From Desulfovibrio sp. JC022 (GTDB lineage: Bacteria; Desulfobacterota; Desulfovibrionia; Desulfovibrionales; Desulfovibrionaceae), in NCBI RefSeq assembly GCF_010470665.1, contig NZ_VOPZ01000005.1, positions 278,385 to 342,384 on the forward strand: DNA of 64,000 nt, written 5' to 3'. The translations under genes were made by a program, and so were the position numbers. How positions within the stretch are numbered: the first letter of the stretch is position 1; the number at the start of each line of letters is the position of its first letter. The notes below the pieces were generated by a model that was given only the letters and a program-made list of their open reading frames with translations, made no database searches and was not told where the DNA came from. Positions 56,588 through 64,000 of this stretch are shown in pieces.

Positions 56588-57769
56588 CTACTTCTCCGGG
56601 GCCAAATTAAAAACAGGTTTGTAATCCCTTGGCCCGAAGAGTCCTTCATAAGGATAGCTACCGATATTTTCAGTTGTGACAGTGGGAATAAACGGCCCGG
56701 AACGGAAAGGAAAATCTTTACCCGGCTTGTCGCCGTCAAGAATGCGGACCATCATATCAACGGCCATACGGCCCTGAAAAACAGTAAGGTCGGAAGGAGA
56801 AGCCAGAACCCGGCCTTTTGCTATTTTATCGTACAAAGAGGGAATAATATATGTAGAGACTACACCGATCCCGGTTCTGCCCCGCTCTTCAATAATTGCA
56901 GGGGCTGCCGTTGCCGCAACAGCATTGCCTACCAGATAATCAATGCTCTCCTGCTCATCTAAAACATCACGGATAAGCCTGCTTTGGATATCATTTCCAG
57001 TATCACCCCATTTCACGGCAACAATCTCGATATTGCCCGGAAAATACTGCATAGCATCCTCAAACCCGTGCAGTGTTTCAGGAGCCCAGCCAGACCCTTC
57101 AGGACCAGGGAAAAAAGCGATCTTAAGATTATCACGCCCGAAACTCTCTGCCTGCTCGGCAAGGAATTCACCGGCGTAATACCCCATATCGTAAAATGAA
57201 ACCAAAGCCTTGGCTGTTACCTGTGGAGCATGAACATCATTTACAACTTCCACAACGGGAATTTCTTTAGCAGCGGTTTCAGCGATAATCCCGTCAGTGG
57301 CCCGGTAGTGCACTGAACCGAGAATAATTCCATCTACATTTGCACGACTGAGTTCACGGAGCTGTTCAACCTGCTTATCAAGGTTATCGTAACCGCCGGC
57401 CTCAAGAAGTTTTATGCCCACTCCGAGACGTCTGGCTTCCTGAATTATGCCGTAATTCACCGCCACCCAATAAGAATCTTTCATATGGGGAAAAGAAACC
57501 CCTATGGTATACGGACGGACGGCCTTTTGCGGAGCAGTCCACTCCTCGAGCTTAGGACCTTTCAAACAATCACACGCCTGTCCCGGAACTTTTTTATCAG
57601 CGTCATAAACGCCGTAATAACTCTTGACCTGAATAGGCCACCAATTGTCCTCACCTGCAAGCACAGGAGAAGCCCCTGCAAACCAGCAGACAAGAACAGA
57701 AAATAATAAAACCCTGAAAAATCTAGACTCCAAATAAGGCAAAAACAATCTTGAACAAAATAATGACAT
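56588..57769 (-). CDS. TorT-like periplasmic binding protein
   Basis: 393-aa secreted protein with a signal region (1-39, ending VLAG). After WWPIQVKSYYG it has the TorT pattern: VSFPHMKDSYWVAVNYGI, EARRLGVGIKLLEAGGY, QLRELSRANVDGIILGSV and VVEVVNDVHAP. TorT in E. coli binds TMAO and hands the signal to the kinase TorS. Here the next gene (1 bp later) is a hybrid kinase with Cache sensors. No torCAD or TorR-type gene is in the window. TMAO is a possible ligand, not a proven one. Confidence 0.88.
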   Translation of the reverse strand: MSLFCSRLFLPYLESRFFRVLLFSVLVCWFAGASPVLAGEDNWWPIQVKSYYGVYDADKKVPGQACDCLKGPKLEEWTAPQKAVRPYTIGVSFPHMKDSYWVAVNYGIIQEARRLGVGIKLLEAGGYDNLDKQVEQLRELSRANVDGIILGSVHYRATDGIIAETAAKEIPVVEVVNDVHAPQVTAKALVSFYDMGYYAGEFLAEQAESFGRDNLKIAFFPGPEGSGWAPETLHGFEDAMQYFPGNIEIVAVKWGDTGNDIQSRLIRDVLDEQESIDYLVGNAVAATAAPAIIEERGRTGIGVVSTYIIPSLYDKIAKGRVLASPSDLTVFQGRMAVDMMVRILDGDKPGKDFPFRSGPFIPTVTTENIGSYPYEGLFGPRDYKPVFNLAPEK

Positions 57770-58199
57770 TAGACCCTTTTCTCGCTGGCTTACAATAAGC
57801 TATTTAAAATCAATCAATTACCAAAAAAACAAGTCCAGCATGACTTCCACCTCACTTGTAAGCATAGATTAATACCGATCTTTTGTTAACAACTATGCAT
57901 TATATTCATCATTATGGACCGCCGCACTCTCTGAAAGTTCATAATAATTGTTGACTCCGCAGCAATTCTCGTAAATAAAAGTCAGCTTTCGAAAGAACGG
58001 CAGGTATTAAAATAACGTAAAACCGCACGCCACACTGGCGCACTAATTGCCGTTTCACACTTCCCGCCAAGAACATAAAACATCACACTAGCAAGCTGGT
58101 CACGCGTCAGCTTTGGATATCAATATTTGCAGTAGGGACCTCCTGCGGTCTCTGCTTTTTTATTTTTAATAATTACAACCCGCTTTAAAAGGATTTTTT
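57770..58199. other. SulP leader region with possible small RNA
   Basis: 430 bp between the divergent TorT-like and SulP genes. It contains AAGCTG/CAGCTT and GCCA/TGGC stems and the terminator at 58132. No coding region is seen. Because no plus-strand gene precedes that terminator, a leader RNA or a small RNA is likely here. Confidence 0.5.
58132..58161 (+). terminator. Terminator in the SulP leader
   Basis: GTAGGGACC (58132-58140) pairs with GGTCTCTGC (58147-58155) using two wobble pairs, followed by six T residues. It ends 38 bp before the SulP start. Confidence 0.7.
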
Positions 58200-59804
58200 G
58201 TGAATTCGAACCACTCAATTGTTCCCCCCTCCAAGGGCAGTGTCAGAGCTGATATTTTTTCCGGACTTACCGTAGCCCTGGCTCTTGTCCCTGAAGCTGT
58301 AGCCTTCTCCTTTGTCGCAGGCGTTCCGCCCATGGTCGGCCTGTACGGCGCGTTCCTCATGTGCCTTATCACTTCAGTTATAGGCGGCAGGCCCGGCATG
58401 ATCTCCGGTGCGACCGGGGCTATGGCTGTTGTTATGGTAGGCCTCGTCATGGAAGGCAATGCGCTGGGCGGACCCGACTCCCACGCAGGTCTCCAGTATC
58501 TCTTTGTCACACTGTTATTAGTCGGTATTTTTCAGCTGCTGGCCGGTTTTTTCCGCCTCGGTAAATTTATCCGCATGGTCCCCAGATCGGTAATGATGGG
58601 ATTCGTCAACGGGCTGGCCATTGTTATTTTTCTTTCCCAGCTGAACATGTTCAAATCAGAAGGAACTTGGATGCAGAGCCAGCCGCTCTGGATCATGGCC
58701 GGTCTGGTTGCTTTAACCATGGCAATCCTCACCGTTGTTCCCAAACTATACAGCAAGGCACCGGGAGCACTCATCGCGATCATTTCAGTTTCCATCCTTG
58801 TCGCCGCCATGCAAATCGATACGCAAACTGTACTTTCATTCATCCAATCCAACGGCGGGACCGGCATTAAAGGCGGACTGCCTTCATTTGCCATTCCCCA
58901 AGTACCGCTGACATGGGATACACTGATCTTTATTACGCCCTACGCTTTAATTCTTGCCGCCATCGGCCTGATCGAATCCCTGATGACCTTGTCATTAGTG
59001 GATGAACTCACCGAAACCCGCGGAAGCGGAAACCGCGAATGCCTCGCGCAGGGAATAGCCAACTTTATTAACGGCCTGTTCGGAGGCATGGGCGGCTGTG
59101 CCATGATCGGTCAGAGTATCATCAATATATCCTCCGGCGGACGAGGAAGACTTTCCGGGATAGTTGCGGCCGGCGCACTGCTCTTTTTTATCATGTTCAC
59201 TTCACAATACATTGAACAGGTGCCCATTGCCGCTCTGGTCGGAGTAATGTTTATCGTGGTCATCAAGACATTTGCATGGAGCACTTTCAACATTATTAAC
59301 AAGGTCCCCAAATGGGACGTCATCGTGATTGTGCTGGTGACAGTCCTGACCGTAAAATATGATCTCGCCATCGCGGTTATCTGCGGCGTAATCATCTCTG
59401 CATTGATCTTCGCATGGGAAAACGCCCTGCGAATCCGCGCCCGCAAAATGGTGGATGACCAGGGAATCAAGCACTACCAGATTTACGGCCCGCTGTTCTT
59501 TGCTTCCACAACTCTCTTCCTGAGCAAATTCGACGTGCAGGGCGACCCGGATAAAGTGATCATTGATTTCAAGGAATCCAGAATCATGGACCAGTCCGCA
59601 ATTGAAACGGTCAACAAGATCGCCTCCATGTACGAACGGGCCGGAAAAAAGGTTTATCTGGTCCATCTCAGTCAGGATTGCGTCAGTCTGATCAAACGGG
59701 CTGAAAAAATCTGTGTGGTCAATATTCTGGAAGATCCGAACTACTTCGTCGGTATAGACAACTATCATCAATATATTGAAAATCTGGAATTTGAAGCATT
59801 GTAG
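58200..59804 (+). CDS. SulP-family anion transporter
   Basis: 534-aa inner-membrane transporter with about 10-12 helices and a C-terminal STAS domain (about 425-530). Family signatures include GLTVALALVPEAVAFSFVAG, GLYGAF and GATGAMAVV, and LIESLMTLSLVDELTETRG. SulP carriers move sulfate, bicarbonate or other anions, often sodium-coupled; this protein belongs to the SulP type with a VPEAVAFSFVAGV start seen in bicarbonate-like members, but substrate is not provable. The start is GTG with AAAGGA upstream. Its leader contains a terminator, so expression is probably attenuated. Confidence 0.9.
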   Translation: MNSNHSIVPPSKGSVRADIFSGLTVALALVPEAVAFSFVAGVPPMVGLYGAFLMCLITSVIGGRPGMISGATGAMAVVMVGLVMEGNALGGPDSHAGLQYLFVTLLLVGIFQLLAGFFRLGKFIRMVPRSVMMGFVNGLAIVIFLSQLNMFKSEGTWMQSQPLWIMAGLVALTMAILTVVPKLYSKAPGALIAIISVSILVAAMQIDTQTVLSFIQSNGGTGIKGGLPSFAIPQVPLTWDTLIFITPYALILAAIGLIESLMTLSLVDELTETRGSGNRECLAQGIANFINGLFGGMGGCAMIGQSIINISSGGRGRLSGIVAAGALLFFIMFTSQYIEQVPIAALVGVMFIVVIKTFAWSTFNIINKVPKWDVIVIVLVTVLTVKYDLAIAVICGVIISALIFAWENALRIRARKMVDDQGIKHYQIYGPLFFASTTLFLSKFDVQGDPDKVIIDFKESRIMDQSAIETVNKIASMYERAGKKVYLVHLSQDCVSLIKRAEKICVVNILEDPNYFVGIDNYHQYIENLEFEAL

Positions 59805-59831
59805 ACATACGCTTCTTTCGGATACAAATTT

Positions 59832-59864
59832 AAAAAGGGTCAGCATTTTGCTGGCCCTTTTTTT
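59832..59864 (+). terminator. Terminator after the SulP gene
   Basis: GGGTCAGC pairs with GCTGGCCC (one wobble), flanked by A and T runs with seven T residues. It lies 27 bp after the SulP stop. Confidence 0.92.
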
Positions 59865-59959
59865 GGGTAGGAAGGTAAGGTTTTTAATGTTTTATTATGA
59901 AGCATATCCCAAAACAGCTCCTTCCAAAGCCAGCTGTAGAACAATTTTTCCATTCAATT

Positions 59960-61404
59960 ACTCGACTTTCGGAGTTGTTGATCATGCAGCAACTCTCCTT
60001 GATCTTTGACATTGCTCCCTGTTTAAGCCATAAATATAGAATGCTTGTTTGAGAACTTCTGCCATCATGACTTGGCATGCCTACTCTGCAACCTATTTGT
60101 TTTCCGGTAGATTTTCCGCAGTCAGAGTCAATATCCGTTGAAGAGACTCCAAATAATCCAAGTCGCGCATTTCTTCACAGCAGGCATGGAAAAGCAGACC
60201 GAGAGTACGTGGATCATCGTTTCGCCTTTGTTCCAAAGCGAGGAAGAGATACCGCATCAGAACGATGGTGGTGAGCGCGATAAGCGCATCGGAATCGGAT
60301 AAATTCGTATCCGTGGAAAGAAGAGCGAGCCAGTCCTTTTTGTGTTTGTTGCGCACGAAAACGATACGGGCAGAGCTGCCGTTGTTCATGGCGACAACAA
60401 CACTTGCGAGCACCTTGGCTCGTCCGGGCCTTTTCTTGATTTTTCGGTAGATTGCATCAACGGTCAAACGTTCCTCTCCAAAGCTGTGAAGGACTTTGGG
60501 AGTGCGTTTAATCATGCAGATTACAGGCAAAAATTCGCTTGCCTCAGCGATGATTGAAGGCATGCCGAACCAACTGTCCATGAGCAAATATTTGGCCCGA
60601 ATTCCGGCAGACAAAGCTCGGCGCAGCATAGGGCCGATTAAAGTTGTGGATTTGCATATAGCTACTTGGCGACGCTTGGCTCCGCAGGTTCGACTATCAA
60701 CCTGCTTGGTTACACCTTGAGTTCGATTCTTCTCATTGGGAGAAGACAACAAGACAAAATCAAGGGGAACAAGGCTGTTGCCGTCAGACCAACACAAGCT
60801 CAACAGCCGGAAACCTTTAAGAAATTTGCTTTCCGAGTGATCAAAAACACGGGCCAGCAACTCGACTTTTTTTGCACGAGGACGATGCACGGTGGAATCA
60901 TCGATTATAAGCACCGATTCTCGGTCGTCCGAAGTCAGTTCTTGAAATACAGCGCAGACTTTGGCAGCCAGACGAAGCAGGAAACGCCGCCAACTGAAAC
61001 GGCTTGAGCGCAGGAAATTGTAGGCTGCATCTTTTGCAAAATCCTTATCCTGTTTGGTCGCAAAGCATCGGTAAAGATTGAGACTGAGAAATGGAAGAGA
61101 AAAAATACAGGAAAGCAGAAGAGTCGGAGATACTCCCTTTGTTTTCTTGATTCCGCAGCTATGGGCAAGGGTTCCGATCCCGAAATGCTGAAAAAACGAG
61201 TCGATTCGACTTGAAATTTGATGCTCTGGGACTTGCATGGCATGGGCAGTAAAGTTACGTTGCATTCGGGGCCTTCTTTTTTATCGTTCTGGTGTGTGGT
61301 AACAACAGGATATCAAGGAAGAAAGGACCCTTCAACTAAATACTGTTTTTATTCCAACATGTTGCCTATTGTTTAAACTGTAAAACTATATCCGAAAGTC
61401 GAGT
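59960..61404. mobile_element. IS4-type insertion sequence with 14-bp terminal repeats
   Basis: A 1445-bp element bounded by perfect inverted repeats ACTCGACTTTCGGA (59960-59973) and TCCGAAAGTCGAGT (61391-61404). It carries one transposase gene on the minus strand. I cannot see a convincing target-site duplication in the flanks. The right end is only 17 bp before a broken secreted-protein gene. Confidence 0.85.
60093..61265 (-). CDS. IS4-type DDE transposase
   Basis: 390-aa transposase, apparently full length. The catalytic core has LIIDDSTVHRPRAKKVE (first Asp), KYLLMDSWFGMPSI (second Asp) and a C-terminal region with YLFLALEQRRNDDPRT that probably holds the Glu. The N-terminus GTLAHSCGIKKTKGVSP is the helical DNA-binding part. 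No frameshift or internal stop is seen, so the element may still be active. Confidence 0.9.
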   Translation of the reverse strand: MQRNFTAHAMQVPEHQISSRIDSFFQHFGIGTLAHSCGIKKTKGVSPTLLLSCIFSLPFLSLNLYRCFATKQDKDFAKDAAYNFLRSSRFSWRRFLLRLAAKVCAVFQELTSDDRESVLIIDDSTVHRPRAKKVELLARVFDHSESKFLKGFRLLSLCWSDGNSLVPLDFVLLSSPNEKNRTQGVTKQVDSRTCGAKRRQVAICKSTTLIGPMLRRALSAGIRAKYLLMDSWFGMPSIIAEASEFLPVICMIKRTPKVLHSFGEERLTVDAIYRKIKKRPGRAKVLASVVVAMNNGSSARIVFVRNKHKKDWLALLSTDTNLSDSDALIALTTIVLMRYLFLALEQRRNDDPRTLGLLFHACCEEMRDLDYLESLQRILTLTAENLPENK

Positions 61405-61421
61405 TTCGAAATATATTCCAC

Positions 61422-62189
61422 ATGGTACTGATAAGCACTCTGCTTCTTACCGCTCTCTGCTCAACAGTTCATGCGGACACAACCTTCAAATTAAACTGCC
61501 AAGACGTAAAAAGAATAAACATCTACGAAGTCGATTGAGAAACAGCACCGATAATTAATGTAAAGCCGGATGAATGCTACTATAGGGTACAGGTGACATT
61601 AAATCGAAAAGCAGTAATAAGACTTAAAAATTCTGCGCAATTCTCCAACTGTACAGAATTTTTAATCGATGGGTATGTTCATACGCACCTAATGCGCTTT
61701 GATGTGAACATCAACGATGACATTCTGAAAGGATTTGTCCCGGACCTTAGAAATACCAAAATGAACCACAACATGTACTTCTCATTTATGGAATTAACTA
61801 AAAAATATGCCATCAGAACAGCAAAAACAATATGTGCAGACTTTGAACCGGACATCTTCCCATTTTTCGAATTGAGAAGCGCATTGGGGCTAGGTGATGA
61901 CTACGGTGACTGCCAAGGCATAGAAGTTCCATATGAAACAGCCAAAGAAATGATCTATGAATGTGTTAAGCGCATTAAAACTGGGTTGAGTTGTGAAGAA
62001 TTCAGCCTCAATTGCAATCCTGTTTCCACAGATAAAAGAATAAGCCCCAATAAACGACCATCAGTAATATTACCTACAGAAGCAGTATCTTCTTATTTAA
62101 AGCTTAAAAAAAATCGCAATAAAAAAACGGATCATAATCATCTAAGCCCTTGGACTTCGGTTCAGGGGCTTTTTCTTGAATTGAATTAG
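61422..62189 (+). pseudogene. Secreted-protein gene with in-frame TGA, beside the IS end
   Basis: From ATG 61422 the frame encodes a signal peptide (VLISTLLLTALCSTVHA) and then TFKLNCQDVKRINIYEVD before a TGA at 61536-61538. The same frame continues open for 216 further codons to 62189. The frame is also open leftward to the IS end (FRNIFH precedes the Met), so the insertion probably removed or displaced the true start; no ribosome site is visible. The product is Cys-containing and unknown. An inactivated gene is most likely. A UGA-encoded selenocysteine is possible but no good SECIS-like hairpin follows. GTG 61593 could restart a 198-aa cytoplasmic fragment. Confidence 0.65.
62144..62176 (+). 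terminator. Terminator overlapping the end of the broken gene
   Basis: AAGCCC pairs with GGGCTT, with further pairing inside around a TTCG loop, followed by a T run. It lies within the last codons of the frame ending at 62189. Confidence 0.6.
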
Positions 62190-62191
62190 CC

Positions 62192-62242
62192 GGGACAAAA
62201 TGGACAGAAATCGAATTTTGTCCATATTGTCCATTTTGTCCC
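62192..62242. repeat. 15-bp inverted repeat with a third half-site
   Basis: GGGACAAAATGGACA (62192-62206) is the exact complement of 62228-62242. A further TGTCCAT copy lies between them at 62219-62225. The arrangement is either a multi-site operator or the stem of an RNA hairpin without a T run. Confidence 0.6.
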
Positions 62243-62249
62243 GTAGCTT

Positions 62250-62666
62250 TTATTTTGGTTTAGTACCCTCGTGCCTGAACTCGGCAGGAAGGTTTTCACG
62301 GAATTCTTCGATCACAGAATTGGCTGGTCTGACCATTTCCAGTTTCTGAATGTAATCTTTGACTATGACCTTGTCAGCGATGACTTTGTATTCTTTGTGC
62401 GGGAATTGCTTTTTCGCTGTCGGGTCAGCGACCATTTCAAGGATCATATTGGCGACGAAGAATCCTTCTTTGCGTGCGCCTTCCAGCTTCTTCTCGGACT
62501 TCGTCAATCGGGCCTTCAGGGTCCGTGCGTCTTCCAATTCTTTTTCCAGCTCTTTAACTTTTGGACTGGAAGCATAATCAACTTGGCTTAACCTTGAATA
62601 TGCTTCTTCGGCCCGCAGGACTTCATCCAAATCGGAAAAACAGCTTTCATTGAAAATGAGTAGCAA
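62250..62666 (-). CDS. Coiled-coil protein fragment without a good start
   Basis: 138 codons from TTG 62666 to 62250. The open frame reaches about 36 bp further upstream (FIRNSCRTKIR in frame) to a TAG, without ATG or GTG. The middle (about 30-70) is highly charged and probably coiled coil (KVKELEKELEDARTLKARLT). The end is PAEFRHEGTKPK. I do not recognise it. The missing start suggests a 5'-truncated remnant, fitting the mobile-element setting; a true TTG start cannot be excluded. Confidence 0.45.
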   Translation of the reverse strand: MLLIFNESCFSDLDEVLRAEEAYSRLSQVDYASSPKVKELEKELEDARTLKARLTKSEKKLEGARKEGFFVANMILEMVADPTAKKQFPHKEYKVIADKVIVKDYIQKLEMVRPANSVIEEFRENLPAEFRHEGTKPK

Positions 62667-62767
62667 CCTGATCTTTGTCCGGCATGAATTGCGAATAAAA
62701 ACATTTGACTATCAAAGCTCGCTCAGGATTCTTTTTTGAATTTTATGGGGAAGTCTGTTTTGGACAT

Positions 62768-62803
62768 AAAAAAAGGGCCTTTCGCTTTTTGCGAAAAACC
62801 CTT
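62768..62803 (-). terminator. Terminator downstream of the tRNA fragment
   Basis: AGGG-TTTTCGC pairs with GCGAAA-CCCT and is followed on the minus strand by seven T residues. It lies just after the 3' end of the tRNA-Leu fragment and probably served the original tRNA gene. Confidence 0.75.
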
Positions 62804-62813
62804 TGATTTCAAG

Positions 62814-62871
62814 TGGTACCGGGAGCGAGACTCGAACTCGCAAGGGCGTGAACCCGGCGGATTTTGAGTCC
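62814..62871 (-). other. tRNA-Leu(CAA) 3' fragment, probable att site
   Basis: On the minus strand the sequence runs from the anticodon arm (loop CTCAAAA, anticodon CAA at 62864-62866) through a variable arm, a T arm (GAGTTCGAGTCTC) and the acceptor strand to TACCA. The D arm and 5' acceptor half are missing; the sequence beyond 62871 is unrelated. Such 3' tRNA pieces beside an integrase gene are the usual mark of site-specific integration, so this is most likely the attachment core at the left end of an integrated element. Confidence 0.8.
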
Positions 62872-62888
62872 AAATTTTAACTTTTTTC

Positions 62889-62959
62889 TGACGTCCCCTG
62901 ACGTCCCTGATTGTGTAATTTCAACATGTTACGATCTTTCTATGGTCACCTGACGTCCC
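62889..62959 (+). repeat. Three direct copies of TGACGTCCC
   Basis: Copies start at 62889, 62899 and 62951, all in one orientation; the first two are exactly 10 bp apart. They lie between the att core and the integrase gene, where arm-type integrase or excisionase sites are expected. Confidence 0.65.
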
Positions 62960-62994
62960 TTGTAAATTGCACAAAGTGGGAATATAGTGGGAAC

Positions 62995-64000
62995 ATGAAG
63001 TCAACGAAACGAGTTTGGAAAAAAGTAAAAGGAACAAAAGGCATCCGCTATTTTGAACATGAAACCAGAAAACATAAAGGCAAACCTGATCGCTATTTTA
63101 CAGTCCGCTGGAGCCATGCCGGAAAAAAATTTGAAGAGGGCATTGGCTGGTCTTCCGAAGGCTGGACCGCAACTGATATTAGCGGTATTCGCCACAAGCT
63201 TCAACAGAATTACAAATCCGGGGCCGGACCAACATCTTTTACTGATCTAAAACACGAACATGAGCGCAAACTCATGGAAGCTCAAAAGAAAGAAGAAGAG
63301 GAGCAGATCAAGGAAATCTCTTTTCAGGAATTCTTTGAGCAGTATTATATTCCATGGAAACGCGACCGTAAAAAACGCAAAACATGGACCGACGATGTAA
63401 AAAGAGCCAATAAACGTATCCTTCCTTTCTTAGGCGCGTTTCCCTTGTCGGCCATTACTCCAGACCTCCTACAGGAGTTCATGGACTCCATGTATGATGA
63501 AGGTCTGGCTGATGCCTCTGTTCTCCATAACATGGCTATTATCAGGTCTGTTTTCAACCGGGCGGCCACTACGATCATCAATGATGTGGTTGTATTTCCC
63601 CACCAGACCCCGCTTGAGCATATCGACCTGCCGCAAATCGGCGACAAAAACCAGCGTCAACGGTACCTCACTAAAGAAGAAGCCAAGGCTGTGCTGCAAA
63701 TGACTTTGGATAAGAGTGAAGCTGCCGCTTCCGATAACCGCCGACTGGCTTGGCAGGATCTGCATGATGCAATTGTCCTCTCTTTGCACACAGGCATGAG
63801 ACTCGGAGAAATTCAGCGGGTCGAATGGCATGACGTAAACTTCTATGGCAAATCCATTACCGTGCGGACGATCAGCAACGGACAGAAACCTGGCGGTAAC
63901 ATCCCTCTTAACTCTGCTGTTCTTGAAATGCTCATGCGCAGAAAAGATGATTCCACTGACGCCCTTATTTTTTCCCCAATTCGCGGAGGAGAAAAGCGAC
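62995..64000 (+). CDS. Tyrosine-type site-specific integrase (partial)
   Basis: The first 335 codons of a phage-type integrase that runs past the window edge. Residues about 1-65 resemble an arm-binding domain (RVWKKVKGTKGIRYFEHE, FTVRWSHAGKKFEEG). A coiled linker (85-105) leads to the core-binding domain (SFQEFFEQYYIPWKRDRKKRK onward). The catalytic domain has the first active Arg in LHTGMRLGEIQRVEW. The remaining catalytic residues lie outside the window. It reads away from the tRNA-Leu att core, so the element should extend to the right. Confidence 0.92.
   Translation, partial: MKSTKRVWKKVKGTKGIRYFEHETRKHKGKPDRYFTVRWSHAGKKFEEGIGWSSEGWTATDISGIRHKLQQNYKSGAGPTSFTDLKHEHERKLMEAQKKEEEEQIKEISFQEFFEQYYIPWKRDRKKRKTWTDDVKRANKRILPFLGAFPLSAITPDLLQEFMDSMYDEGLADASVLHNMAIIRSVFNRAATTIINDVVVFPHQTPLEHIDLPQIGDKNQRQRYLTKEEAKAVLQMTLDKSEAAASDNRRLAWQDLHDAIVLSLHTGMRLGEIQRVEWHDVNFYGKSITVRTISNGQKPGGNIPLNSAVLEMLMRRKDDSTDALIFSPIRGGEKR

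Noticed and set aside
57900-58130. c-di-GMP (GEMM) riboswitch in the SulP leader
   Set aside because: A GAAAG segment is present but the conserved core around it is not.
59940-61415. Target-site duplication of the IS element
   Set aside because: The bases outside the two inverted repeats do not match over any convincing length.
1-64000. CRISPR array
   Set aside because: No regularly spaced direct repeats were seen anywhere; the only close direct repeats are short (TGACGTCCC and CCGGCAGGCAG).

Overview
The window looks like chromosomal DNA of a moderately AT-rich, Gram-negative anaerobe of the Desulfovibrio type. The pointers are a glutamate synthase split over three ferredoxin-containing polypeptides, many sensor kinases and diguanylate cyclases, an alanine-oxidation cluster with a sigma-54 promoter, and polyamine and sodium-coupled transporters. 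The genus is an inference; no rRNA or other marker gene is present.

Layout: 0.2-3.5 kb, a BMP-type periplasmic binding protein with a hybrid histidine kinase. 3.6-6.2 kb, a small membrane protein, a secreted OB-fold protein, an RluA-type pseudouridine synthase and a 128-bp fold-back element. 6.2-11.3 kb, the split glutamate synthase. 12.1-18.5 kb, housekeeping and regulatory genes: TetR, HD-GYP, greA behind a leader terminator, a stand-alone protein resembling the N-terminal half of fused RluA enzymes, a META lipoprotein, a soluble kinase and a PAP2 phosphatase. 18.6-23.4 kb, an RND efflux pair and ComFB. 23.6-28.6 kb, a REC-REC-GGDEF protein, a DGC-domain protein, an ArsP-like permease, ArsR, queF and a YhhQ-type transporter.

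28.6-38.3 kb, a LuxP/LuxQ receptor pair that keeps all the AI-2 contact residues I can recall, convergent with a 1.65-kDa-residue-scale multidomain hybrid kinase (about 1650 aa) and its REC-GGDEF partner. 38.8-45.0 kb, an alanine-use cluster: an ACT/PAS/AAA+ sigma-54 activator, ald behind a -24/-12 promoter, an alanine:Na+ symporter and alr. 45.5-49.4 kb, potDABC. 49.7-51.3 kb, an NSS transporter with a 31-aa MetS-type small subunit. 51.7-57.8 kb, a TorT-like binding protein, a Cache hybrid kinase and a second REC-GGDEF protein. 58.2-59.8 kb, a SulP transporter with a terminator in its leader. 59.9-64.0 kb is accessory: a complete IS4-type element beside a broken secreted-protein gene, a start-less gene fragment, a tRNA-Leu 3' fragment that looks like an att site, and a tyrosine integrase that runs off the window.

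The theme worth following is the repeated pairing of periplasmic binding proteins that have no adjacent ABC transporter with sensor kinases (BMP, LuxP and TorT types), two of them next to kinase plus diguanylate-cyclase modules. Together with the HD-GYP protein this suggests that extracellular small-molecule sensing, including AI-2, feeds c-di-GMP signalling here.
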